Part shown: positions 1-10,234 of the stretch, piece by piece
How the letters are laid out: each line of letters starts with the position of its first letter
Numbering within the stretch: position 1 is the stretch's first letter
NCBI GenBank assembly: GCA_036320915.1
Contig: JAXBDG010000017.1
Span: forward strand, 496,001 to 560,000
Direction: 5' to 3'
DNA from: Linnemannia elongata
Taxonomy: Eukaryota > Mortierellomycota > Mortierellomycetes > Mortierellales > Mortierellaceae
Length of the DNA: 64,000 bases
Made by a program: the position numbers and the translations under genes
Notes under the pieces: model-generated
The model's database searches: none
What the model was told of the DNA's origin: nothing
The model's input: the letters and a program-made list of their open reading frames with translations, nothing else

Positions 1-179
1 TTTTCTTTTCTTTTCTTCTTTTTTCTGAGGATCTTCCTTCTTCCTTTTTCACTCCTTCTCATTCCCCACATCTTTCCCTTCTTCCCCTCTCTCTTTTCTT
101 TTATCCTCTCTTCATTCACCATACATACACTCCCCACTCTTCCCTCTTTCTATTCTAACGACCCAAACATACCTACATC

Positions 180-3100
180 ATGACCACAACAGCAGTCGTC
201 GAGCCAGACCCTGGCCCCACCCACACCGAGGCCACTAAGGACAGGTCGTCCATCAAACTCATGGACCTACCCATGACCAAAAAGAACAAGGACAAGAACA
301 AGGATACCAGTTCCCTTATCGATACAAATAGCTCCACCAGCGAACACCCCAAGCACCAACAACACTCCTCGTCTACCTCTTCCTCGTCCTCAATACCGTC
401 TACAAAGTCAAAAAAACAGTCAGCAACAGCAGCCAATATCGAGCATGACTCGGATCCCTCCTTCCTCCCTGCAGACAACAGCGAAGACGAAAACAACGCC
501 ACTACTACTACTACAGCAACAACGAAACATCAAGCCGACAGCACGGGCAAGGACTCTCAGGACAATGTCCACACATCCTCGGAATCGGTCGAAGAGGAGG
601 AGGAAGATCAGTCGTCGACGAGTAATCGCGTCGGAAACCCTCCTCATTACGAGACCCGCGAGGAACGACAGATCCGGATCCGGAAACAATTCAACCAGTT
701 GGACGAACAACAATCAGGATACGTCGACGCCAACTCTTTGGTCACCTTCTTTGCTGACGTGACCCCTGATAGAAACGTCCAGCAGCGGTATGCTGACGAG
801 CTGTTGCAGCTCTGTCACGCCAGGGCCCTGCACCGGAATCGGACCAACTCCAAGGGTCAAAGTGGTAACAGGAATAGCCACGGTCAGGACGATAACACAC
901 ATAGCGACGATGGCTTATCGGATCAGGGCAGTTTTCATGGAGTGTCGACGGAGCGTGGCTACAGTCAGAACGGTGAATATAGCGACAGGACGTCTGGATC
1001 AAACTCGGATCGCACCACCCACAATGGTCGGCTTCGCTACGACGATTTTGAGGTCTTTGTGGAGGAGAAGGAGGAGAGGTTATGGAACCTCTTCCGAGAG
1101 ATTGATCACAACAACGACAACGGTATGTGCCAACACGTTGTTTTTGTCTACTTCAGACCCATACCCACTACCACCATGGAGTCTTTTCGTTTTATTGTCA
1201 ATGGCATGCAGGGTGGGCTACACAGGAGAGCAACCTGCAAAGGGGGCATTCACTGTGATGTCACAGCAACTCTGACATGATGAAGTTTTACTAACTATGT
1301 CCCAAAAAAACGTACTATTTTTTTTCCGTTCTCCTTTCGACGCTTTTCTCAATTTCCACCTCTTACTTCCCACGGACGCTTATTCAAATCTATTTAGAAC
1401 TCCAAGCGGAAGAGTTGCAGGCATCGCTGACCAAGGCCGGAATCGACCTGTCCGATGCGGATCTGGAGCAGTTCATCAAGGCTATGGACAGGGACGGAGA
1501 TGGAGTGATCGACTACGAGGAATGGCGCGATTTCTTGGTCGTAAGTCAAAACCCAGCCTTTTTTTTTTTCTTGTAATTCTTGTTGTTTTTCCCTTCTCGT
1601 CGTTCTCTCTTTGCTCTCTTTCGTCTACTTCTCGCCGCTCGCTGTCAATTATGGTCACACGTTTTCATACAGGAAGAGCAAAGATCACAAGATGCAAGGA
1701 AATTGAGATTAGACCAGCGGTAGCGAGGATCCAGGAAGAACATAAGCAGAGGGCAACAGAAAAACGAGTCGACAAATGGGATAGCATGCAGTTCAGAATT
1801 TGACCGAAACCAAGATCGACGAGTCTCATTATTTTTCGCTTGTTCTCATAACCGATCGACTTTGCCAAAGAAAAGAGGGGGCAGAGGTCAGAGGGGGGGG
1901 GAAGAACAGTTGCAACGCACGGATGGAACAAATGGACAAAGACGGTCAAAAAAGGCGAACACAGGGGGGAATTTGATCGGAAACGGCATGGGTGATTTGT
2001 TGCAAGCAGGATCTATTCTATTGTTGGCAGGAGGACCCAAATAAAGAAAGCAAAGAGAGCGGCAGGGTCAGGGGACAGTGAGCAGTCATAAAAAGGGAGC
2101 AGGAGCACAGGGACAGTGGGGTCAGAGACATTGCATAAGACTGATTTTGATTACAATTTCATTTGTGATGGGAGTACTTGCATCAGTTGTACAGGTGGGG
2201 TCCTATTATTTCAGGAACGGCCTCGAAATCTGACACCAAAATCATTTCTTCCTTAATGTAGATGCTTCCACGCGAGCCGACTCTGAAAGAGATCTTCCAC
2301 TATGTCCAGGAAGTCGTTGCCCAGGTCGGCGTCGATGGCGATGTCGTCATGCCCCCCTCAGAGAACGACTATGTCGCCAGGTATCTTTTAGCCGGAGCCA
2401 TTGCCGGAGCCGTCTCCAGAACAGGTTAGCAACTGGATATTACTCATGGGTGCAGTTCATGTGCTATTTTCTTGCAACGACCTAACAAACGACTTTTTTC
2501 CATGAATATGACAGCGACGGCACCATTGGATCGACTGAAGGTGTACCTTATTACAAACTCGATGCCGGCGTTGACGGGACAAGTAGCTCAGGCAGGTCTC
2601 AAGCATATACCCAGACTCTCGACACCAAGCGCGGTAGCCCCCGTGAAGCAGCGACTATTGTGGAACGCGATCGTTGAACTTTACCATCAAGGAGGCGTCA
2701 AGACCTTCTTCCGTGGCAATGGACTCAACATTATCAAGATTGCGCCCGAGTCAGCCATCAAGTTCTATACGTACGAGACCAGCAAGTCGTTTATTGTCCA
2801 CCATATGCCCTCGATGACTGTCCAGCACTACCACCCACCTTCGCCCAACACCACTCATTCTTCGACTGTGCATGTGCCCGAGATCGCGACATCTGGACGG
2901 TTTTTGGCTGGAGGTATCGCTGGTCTGGTGTCGCAGTTCTCGATCTACCCCTTGGAAACTATTAAGACTAGGATCATGTCTTCAACAGTCAAGGCCAAGG
3001 CTCAAAAGGCGGCCGCAGTACAAGCATCATTACCATCATCATCATCAACGGCATTGGCATCGGCATCATCATCATTGGCATCAACAGGACCAGGAACAGC

Positions 3101-3735
3101 AGCAGCGAAACAAAAGACTTGTATACGATCTGTAGCGCGTGAGATGTGGCAACAGGCTGGATTACGAGGATTCTATCGTGGTCTAGGCCCTTCCCTGGTC
3201 GGAATCTTCCCCTACGCAGCTATTGACCTCTCTGTGTTTGAGACACTCAAGTTCGGATACATGCGGTGGAAAGCCGGTTTGCATGAGGGTGATGAGGGAA
3301 GCGAGGAGAAGGCTTTGGATCGGCCCAGTGTTTTTGTATTGTTGGCTTGCGGAACGATTAGTGGAAGTGTTGGTGCGACGAGTGTGTACCCTTTGAGTCT
3401 TGTAAGAACACGGTTACAGGCCCAAGGCACGCCGCAGCACCCGCAGACCTACACTTCGACACTGGATGTCTTCCGGAAAACGTATGAGCGTGATGGTATC
3501 CGTGGATTCTATAAGGGCATGGTCCCTACCCTCACCAAGGTACTTTTTCTTGAATCTCGGAGGCCACTGAATGTGTACTTTTGGAAATGGTGGGTTTTCT
3601 TCCATTTCATGTTTGCGTGTGTGTACTGACTCCCCCCTCCCCTCTCCTTTCGCGCTCTGTGTATTGTAGGTTGTACCGGCTGTCAGTATCTCGTATGTGG
3701 TCTACGAGTACAGTAAACGGGAACTCGGCCTTTAA
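180..3735 (+). CDS. Ca2+-dependent mitochondrial carrier (SCaMC / Sal1-type ATP-Mg/phosphate carrier)
   Basis: Five exons keep one frame: 180..1122, 1398..1540, 2262..2424, 2515..3539 and 3670..3735 (779 aa). The N-terminal half carries EF-hands. A degenerate one lies near residues 160-185, and two canonical loops follow: DHNNDNGELQAE, which is completed only by splicing, and DRDGDGVIDYEE. The C-terminal half has three mitochondrial carrier repeats with signatures PLDRLK, PLETIK and PLSLVR; the last is the usual SCaMC variant. The family exchanges ATP-Mg for phosphate across the inner mitochondrial membrane under cytosolic calcium control. The protein is longer than yeast Sal1 because of a Ser/Thr-rich N-terminus of about 150 residues and a Ser/Ala loop near 3000..3110. 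The leader 1..179 is strongly pyrimidine-rich. The 721-nt second intron is long for this locus. The family call is secure; the exact substrate is inferred. Confidence 0.93.
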
Positions 3736-4103
3736 ATTATTGAAAGATCGGGGATGTTCGTTGCATCCTCTTCTGTCACCTAGCTTTATTTTGTCACTTG
3801 TTTTCATTGTTTTTTTGTCTTTTCAAAAAGTTTCTTACAATAATAGAGAAAGTAGAAGAAAAAAAAGTTTCTAAGTAAATAAACCACCCCCACTCCACTC
3901 CCCCCATGCCCTCCTCACTCTTATTTTTAACCATATATCCTCCCCAAACGGAATCAGACAGTGTTTATTAATTTTTTTGTGAATGAGGTTTTTTTATGAA
4001 TGGTACATTAATGCGAGAAAGAAAAGGAAAGAAAAGTAAAGAAATGAATAAAATAAAAATACAAATGAAATAATGCAAAATAAAATGTGTACTGCTGCCA
4101 CCC
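3736..4103. other. Convergent 3' intergenic region
   Basis: This AT-rich spacer lies between the 3' ends of the carrier (+) and the PIF1 helicase (-). It contains AATAAA-like sequence near 3876, suitable as a polyadenylation signal for the carrier. No coding sequence is seen. Confidence 0.6.
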
Positions 4104-6692
4104 CTAGTCCAAAGACGCGACTGCAGCAGGAGTAGGAACAGGAGCAGCAGCAGCCTTCCTCGTAGACTTCCTCCTTGCAGCAGTACTAGCAGCAGCACTA
4201 GCCGCGGAAGAAGCAGTAGTTTTCTTCTTGGACACCTTGCCTGAACCCGTGCCCTTCTCCGATCCAGGCGACACTACCGTTTCCTGCATGAGTTCCTGAA
4301 CAGTTTTCAATCCGTTATAAAAGGCCTCGACGCGTTCGTCACACTGGACGGCGCGTTTATCAAAATTCAGGACCTGTAATCCTTCGAGGGATGTCGCACG
4401 GGAGAGGGCGACGTATGCCTGGCCAGCTTCAAAGATCTTGCCCATATCGACCTTTAGACGTTCCATCGTCTGGCCTTGGGACTTGTGGATACCTATTTTT
4501 CGAAGATGGGTGCTGGTTAGATATGCAAAGAGATCCAAAAAAAAAAAAAAAAAAAAAAAGAGAGCGCGTGCGGAAGTAATGTATCAAAACAAACACAGAG
4601 ATACATGGCAGGAAAACGTACTCATAGCCCAAGCGAGGATAAGAGGCACCTGGACCCTGGACCCAATAACCTCCCCATCCGGCAATTCCATCCTCCACTC
4701 CTGCGGCTTAATGACCAAATCATCCTCCTCGCCGACAAACCGGACAACCGGAAAATGACTCTCCATCCAAGCCCCGGACTCTTCACAGAAGCTCATCTCT
4801 TTCTGGAATCCCACCACCATCCCCATGGACCCATTCACCAATGTCGGTGTTAGGTTCTTGATAAGCATGACTTGGGCGTTTTCTTTGATTTGCAGTTTGG
4901 TTGGGGCGTTACAGAACCGGTCCATGAATTTTTCCAAAGGGCCTGAATCCTGGGGTTGATAGGTGTACATGGGTCCAGGAAGTTGGGCCAATCGACGGCG
5001 GTTGGCTTGTTCTACCTGCGATTTTAACGCAAACAACTCTGTCGCGACGATCCCATCCTCATCAGAAGGATATTCCGGTTCGCGGGCAAGCTTCCTGAAA
5101 ACCTCACAAGTCTCCTCCGACAACTTTCCATGCCGCATCTCTGTCAACATCTTGATAAACGCCGGATCCCGCTGTCGAAACACTTCTGTCAACTGTAGGG
5201 TGAACGGGATCGCTTCCTTCCAAGCCTTGGCATCAAAACACAATGTTGGCAACTGAACCGCATCTGCTCCAGCGCCCGAAGTAACCACGGCATCCTCAGG
5301 AATAAACGGACTATTACTTCCGTCATGGTCGTACTCAAAGGGTGGCAACTCCCCCCACTCCATGGCTTCAGCAGTCGCCTGGGAATGTTGCGAGGATCCA
5401 GCTTTGATGATGGTGGTTGTAGATCGAGAGCCGGATTTACTGGCGCGTGTTCGGGACATGGGCTGGGTAGTTGTGAAGGTGGTGATGGAGGAGCCATAAG
5501 GGGTGGCTGCAGTGGGGGGTAATTTTTGTTGCACGGGGCTTGCCCCTGCGACTGGCGGTAACTGGTAAAAGTCTCCCGTGATGATTAGCTATAAAGGATT
5601 GAAATGGAAAGCGGGAGGGTGTTAAGGTACATGTTTTGCATATACCACCAAGAACAAGATAGAGTGGAAATGTACTGTGTAATTAATTTTATGGTCATTG
5701 TACCTGGATGCCGCCGAATGGTTTGGTGCTTCGCTTGATACGGCGCGCAATCTCGTCCAACTTGTCAAACAAGTCGCCATCAATCATTGAGACTATTACG
5801 ATACAAAAAAGCGAGAAGAGTGAGGACAATTTCAGACGTTGTTTCTTGTTTCTATCGCACCATTCATCAAAACTCTGTCGCGACCCAAGTCAGACAGCAA
5901 AAAAAAAAAAAAAAAAAATGCTCAAGAGAACTTACTCTCATCAATGATAAGGACTTTAGTCTTCCTCCACCGCGCCTTGGCCCGCCTATTTTCATTCAAC
6001 TTGACCATCAACTGATCTACCGTCCCATTACCTAACCCTATCCCCGCAAACGCATGCAACGTACATCCACCAATGTTACAAGCCGCAATCCCCGTTGAAG
6101 CCGTGACAGCAACCTGACCCGGCTTGTAATGTTCCTTGAGGTTTTCGATGAGTTGTCGGAGGAGGACAGATTTTCCAGTTCCCGCAGAGCCGGTGAAGAA
6201 GACGGATTTCTTGTTGTGAAGGACTTGTTGCATGAGGAATTGTTGTTCTGTCGATAGTTGGAGGGGTGCTTGGGAAATGATAGTGTGGTCGAGGGAGGAG
6301 GCGTCTAGGGTTGGGGGTGCTGGTGCTGGATGGGGGTGAGAGTGTCGAAAGTCGGAAGATAGTGATGCAGCTGCTGACGAGTAACACCGGAGGAGAGGGG
6401 TGGTTCTCGAGGAACCGGCGTGGTTGGTGAAACGTCCTTTTGTTGGACGTGACGTTTGAAGGGTAGGAGACGCCGGTATCCGACCATGTTGGTTTAGTGG
6501 CAATATCCGCTGAACGCTGTACTGTTGAGCTCTTGAAGGATTGGTGAAGAAGGTTCGAGTGAACTGAGTGGTGTTGTTCCTGGTCCTTGAAAAGCGAGAA
6601 GAGGAATGAGTTCCAAAGCGCAGACAGGAGTGTAGGCGGGGCACGTTCATTCTGAGTAGGCGATCCATCGTGAGAGCGCCGGCCAGTGCCAT
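4104..6692 (-). CDS. PIF1: PIF1-family ATP-dependent DNA helicase, probably mitochondrial
   Basis: Four exons on the minus strand (6692..5936, 5792..5704, 5588..4622, 4492..4104) give 733 aa with consistent phase. Superfamily 1B helicase motifs appear in order: Walker A GSAGTGKS near residue 165, DEISM (motif II) across the first splice junction, TGDFYQLPPV (motif III), IHKSQGQT (motif V, completed by the last junction) and AYVALSRATS (motif VI). PIF1 enzymes unwind DNA 5'-3', resolve G-quadruplexes and act in mitochondrial DNA maintenance and at telomeres. The first 80 residues are rich in Arg, Ser and Thr and poor in acidic residues, which suggests a mitochondrial presequence. The C-terminus is a Lys/Ala/Ser tail. 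Intron 3 and intron 1 carry long T runs in the sense direction. The start is the first ATG, 248 bp from the divergent TRM13 start. Confidence 0.93.
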
Positions 6693-6940
6693 TCTTTATT
6701 TCTTCTTGTCTGGTTGTTGTTGTTTGTTGAGCGTGAAAGCGAAGTAAAAGAAACAAAGCCGAAAAAGGCACTTTTTTTTTATGTTGCACTTCTGTGAACT
6801 CGCCCCTGAAACACGGTGTCCGTGACTGTGTTGTGCCACGCTGTTGATTTATTTCCCTTTTTCTTTTTTTCTTTTTTTTATTCCTGACTCTCAAGACGCT
6901 TTCGCCTTTGCCCAAACGTTTACGACCAAGCCAGCCAACC
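6693..6940. promoter_or_regulatory. Divergent promoter region PIF1 / TRM13
   Basis: These 248 bp separate the two divergent start codons. The TRM13-proximal side carries a T/C-rich stretch (6845..6885) like the leaders of other genes here. No specific factor site can be named from the sequence. Confidence 0.5.
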
Positions 6941-8785
6941 ATGTCACTCACACCTGGAGGACAAGACATGCAGAAACAACATCCTGTCATCTGCCAGCAT
7001 TCCATCTGGGGCAGCAAACAGCAACGATACCGACACTGCAAACTCCCTGCAAAACTCTCCCCTCTCCTCCTCCAAAAACTCAACCACCTCCAACAACAGT
7101 GCTTTCCTCTTCTCTCTTCCTCACCAACATCTCCTATCAATGAGGAGGAGCACCAAGCAAAAGTCAACGAGTACCTCACGCTCCGCACAGAACTACTCCA
7201 ACCTGACCTAGACGCCCATAAGATCCTCTGCGGACACCACCAAAAGGAAGCCCAAGCCGCTCAAATCAAACAGGACGAAATTGATCGGCAGAAGCAAGAA
7301 GGGACGTACCAGGATCCGGAGGAAGTGAAGCGGTTGGCGAAAGAACAGCCTGTGGATCCCAAGGATATTCCGGAGGCGTTATTGGATGCTGTTGAGAGAG
7401 TTTTTTCGAAGGAGCCGTCGGAGTGGGTGAGGAGGGTGTTGGATCAGGCTGATGGGCCAGAGGATTGGAAGATGGGGCGATCCTCTGGACGGAGAAAGCG
7501 ATCAGAACTAGAAAATGATGGAGACGAGGAGGAGTTGGGAGGAGTTGATGGTGTTGTGGAGAAGGAGTTTCCGTGTCACGAGTCGTATGAGGGTCTATTC
7601 TCGGAGGCGGGTGCAAAGAAGAAACGGCATTTGGCACAGGAGTCGCAGCTGATTCAGTCCATGTCGACGTTGGGCCTTTTGAGACCTGTCCTGGAGGAAG
7701 ATGGCGATGGTACCAAGGATCAGAAGGTCAATGGTAGGAGGAGAAGGCCGGTATTTGTGGAGTTTGGAGCAGGAACGGGCGGTCTGTCGCGTCATCTCCA
7801 GCTGGTTCTGGAGACCATCGTCGCCACTTCGCCAACTGCGTCTACGACCATTGCTTCGGACTCTGCCTCAGGAGAACAAAAACAGCCATCGACAACGAAA
7901 ACACCAGAACCGTTCAACTTTATCCTCCTGGACCGTCAAAAATTCCGTTCACGCAACCAAGTTGACTACATGATCCGAACCCAACCGCGACCCGTCAAAC
8001 CACGCGTCCTCCGGATCACAAAAGACGTCCGAGAACTGACCCTCGAAAACTTGCAATTGATCCATGAGGTCGAACCGGGCGTTGCGTGGCCAGATTGGAC
8101 CGAGGGTGGCGGAGGGTTGGTAAAGCCCAAGGAGGAGACGAGACGGGTCCCTACGCATTATTTGTGTATTTCGAAACATTTCTGTGGACCGGCGACTGAT
8201 CTTGCGTTGTCGTGGATGAGGGACCAGCAGCAGCTTCAGCGGGAAGAGGCGAAGGAGGGAGAGGAAAGGCAGGATTTGTACTCGATTTGTTTTGCGACTT
8301 GTTGTCATGGTATCTGTGAGCCATCGTTGGTGGTCGCGAAGCCTTATTTGCTCGAGCTGTTGAATTCGTCCACCTCATTGTCATCCTCCGTCGCGCTCAA
8401 GAAGCGGAAACGGGTCGAGAGCGAGGAGCACGATGTTAGCAGTGCAGCCCAACTTGACGAGACCACAACCACATCGGAAGTTTTATCGTCAGAACAACTG
8501 GAGGCCTGGATCCCGTGGATCATCAAACTGACCGGGTGGGCAACCTTGGGCAAGGAAGAAGAGAGTAGTCTGGTCGCCCGACCCGGCAAAGACGCTACTA
8601 CCACCGCTGCCACGGAAGAAGTGATGACTCGGAATGAGAGACGGGTGTTGGGCAAGAGGTGCAAGAAGCTGTTGGACATGGCGCGGTGTATGTATCTGAT
8701 GCGCGAGTGCGGGTTCCGGCAGGCCAAATCGATCGAGTACACGACCGAGAGTGTTGAGAGCGGGGCCATTGTAGGCACTATGTAG
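6941..8785 (+). CDS. TRM13: tRNA:m4X 2'-O-methyltransferase TRM13
   Basis: An intronless frame of 614 aa starts at ATG 6941 in good context (aaccATGtc). The frame stays open upstream only through a TTG at 6908, which was rejected. TRM13 enzymes 2'-O-methylate position 4 in the acceptor stem of certain tRNAs using S-adenosylmethionine. Visible family marks are an N-terminal Cys/His cluster (C18, C33 and a later CGHH) matching the TRM13 CCCH zinc finger, VEFGAGTGGLS as the SAM-binding glycine motif, ISKHFCGPATDLAL, and the hallmark ATCCHGIC. The C-terminal segment GKRCKKLLDMAR is also typical. The second, CHHC-type zinc finger usual in the family is not obvious. Acidic and Ser-rich insertions lengthen the protein relative to yeast Trm13. 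Its 3' end converges on QCR8. Confidence 0.93.
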   Translation: MSLTPGGQDMQKQHPVICQHSIWGSKQQRYRHCKLPAKLSPLLLQKLNHLQQQCFPLLSSSPTSPINEEEHQAKVNEYLTLRTELLQPDLDAHKILCGHHQKEAQAAQIKQDEIDRQKQEGTYQDPEEVKRLAKEQPVDPKDIPEALLDAVERVFSKEPSEWVRRVLDQADGPEDWKMGRSSGRRKRSELENDGDEEELGGVDGVVEKEFPCHESYEGLFSEAGAKKKRHLAQESQLIQSMSTLGLLRPVLEEDGDGTKDQKVNGRRRRPVFVEFGAGTGGLSRHLQLVLETIVATSPTASTTIASDSASGEQKQPSTTKTPEPFNFILLDRQKFRSRNQVDYMIRTQPRPVKPRVLRITKDVRELTLENLQLIHEVEPGVAWPDWTEGGGGLVKPKEETRRVPTHYLCISKHFCGPATDLALSWMRDQQQLQREEAKEGEERQDLYSICFATCCHGICEPSLVVAKPYLLELLNSSTSLSSSVALKKRKRVESEEHDVSSAAQLDETTTTSEVLSSEQLEAWIPWIIKLTGWATLGKEEESSLVARPGKDATTTAATEEVMTRNERRVLGKRCKKLLDMARCMYLMRECGFRQAKSIEYTTESVESGAIVGTM

Positions 8786-9001
8786 TCTTCTTGGATGTTT
8801 TCTTCTTCTTTTCGTTTTCTTTCACGCGTTCACATAGACACACACGTAATAGAATTCATTCATTATCAGCATTGACCAGACAGGAAATTGAATGTAGGAT
8901 GACCGTGGTTCTTATGAAGAAAAAGATGGGGGGATTGTATTTTTGTTCACAATAATAATTCTCATTCTATGCTGTGTTCTTCTGCTGCGTCATTGCACTA
9001 T

Positions 9002-9870
9002 TTAGTGGTCATCACCGTGGGCGGCGTGGCCAGCCTTGCTGAGTCTCCACTCTATTAACCCAAGAGACAAAATAATAGAGACAAGGTGTTAGATACCTCT
9101 ACTTTTCTTTGTTCAGTGGCTTCCGATATATGAATCCTGTGATCCAGTGTCGCGTTTTTCCTGGTACCCGACAACTCTTGAAAGAGTCAATCAGATATGA
9201 ATGCCGTTGTCTTGGAAGGAATGATATCCAAATCCTGGTCCGTGTCTTCCCGTGCTGATGATTTCAACAGTTCCGTCGGATATAATTCGGAAAAGACATA
9301 AAAAGAAAAAAAATAACCATCATTCAACAGTGAAGAGACGTACGGTGGTTCTCCTTGCCCCAGGTGTAGATTCCGTAGGCAGCGCCGAGGGGGACGGCAA
9401 TGTAGAAAGCCTGGCCGGTGACGCGGCGGAAGGTGTTGAAGATAGCCTGGTGAAGGGCGCCGGCAAAGGCGCGCTGCTCATAAGGCGACAAGGTGTAGGT
9501 GACGATTCCGCGCTGCTTGGGAGCGCCCAAGTGTCCCCACCAGCCCATCCATTTTCCTATAAGAGGTACGGAGAAGAGAATGAACTATTAGGAGGTGTTT
9601 GGGATAGGTATAGGAGAGTGTATTTTTTTGACGAGGAGGAAGGTTTGGGTAAGTGTTTGTGGTCCTTGGAGTTGTTGAGTCAGGTACTGATGAGGTTCTT
9701 CGGACATTCTCGCTATCATCCGGATGTGTGTGCTCCGGAAGTGAATATAAAACGAGCGTCAAAGGCGTGTTTTTGTCGTCGTCTTCTGTTGTCGAGATGT
9801 AGTTGTTGGAGTGTGTTCGTTGTCTCCTCTGGTCGTTGTCGCAGTTGCTTTAAACATACCGCCAGCCATG
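9002..9870 (-). CDS. QCR8: Cytochrome b-c1 complex subunit 8 (QCR8)
   Basis: Three exons (9870..9861, 9556..9344, 9051..9002) encode 90 aa, close to the 94 aa of yeast Qcr8. The first coding exon is only 10 nt and supplies MAG plus one base. Splicing creates the start MAGGKWMGWWGHLGAPKQRG, and KWMGWWGHLG with the following GAPKQRGI is characteristic. One transmembrane segment (about residues 50-70, AFYIAVPLGAAYGIY) follows, and the short last exon ends in SKAGHAAHGDDH. The subunit contacts cytochrome b in the inner-membrane ubiquinol-cytochrome c reductase. The last exon can be recognised only by frame and C-terminal similarity, so the second intron (9343..9052) is slightly less certain than the first. 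Confidence 0.9.
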
Positions 9871-10234
9871 TTGATTTAGATTTGAGTGTTGAAAGGGGTT
9901 AAAGAGGGGAGAAGAGAGAGAGTTGATTGAATGCAAAGAGAGCAAACGCAGGGCGAAAAAGAGATTCCGAAGTGAGTGGGAGGACGTCGGCTTTGTTTAT
10001 CTTTTTTCTAATTGAACATCACTATTTCTCTAATTGAATGTCGCAATAGAAAAAGCGTGACCTCAGCAACACGTACATAGGAGATTTCCAAGGCAACCAG
10101 GCTCCGCTCATTTTTTGAATGCCTTGTACGTGGCTCAATTGACGACCGTTCTGCCCTATTTACTTTCAAGACGTTTTTGAAGAACGCATTCGATCCATCT
10201 CTCCCTCTCCCCACTCTTCACTTTTCTTCACATC
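9871..10234. promoter_or_regulatory. Divergent promoter region QCR8 / succinyl-CoA ligase beta
   Basis: These 364 bp separate the starts of two nuclear genes for mitochondrial energy metabolism. A direct repeat TCTAATTGAAYRTC occurs at 10007..10020 and 10029..10042. A C/T-rich stretch precedes the ligase start. No TATA box was identified with confidence. Confidence 0.5.

Noticed and set aside
6908..6940. Upstream extension of TRM13
   Set aside because: It begins at TTG, not ATG. The ATG at 6941 has good context and precedes the zinc-finger cysteines.
6076..7188. 370-codon minus-strand open frame overlapping PIF1 exon 1
   Set aside because: It overlaps the PIF1 exon in another frame and runs across the divergent promoter into TRM13. 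The product has no domain and skewed composition.
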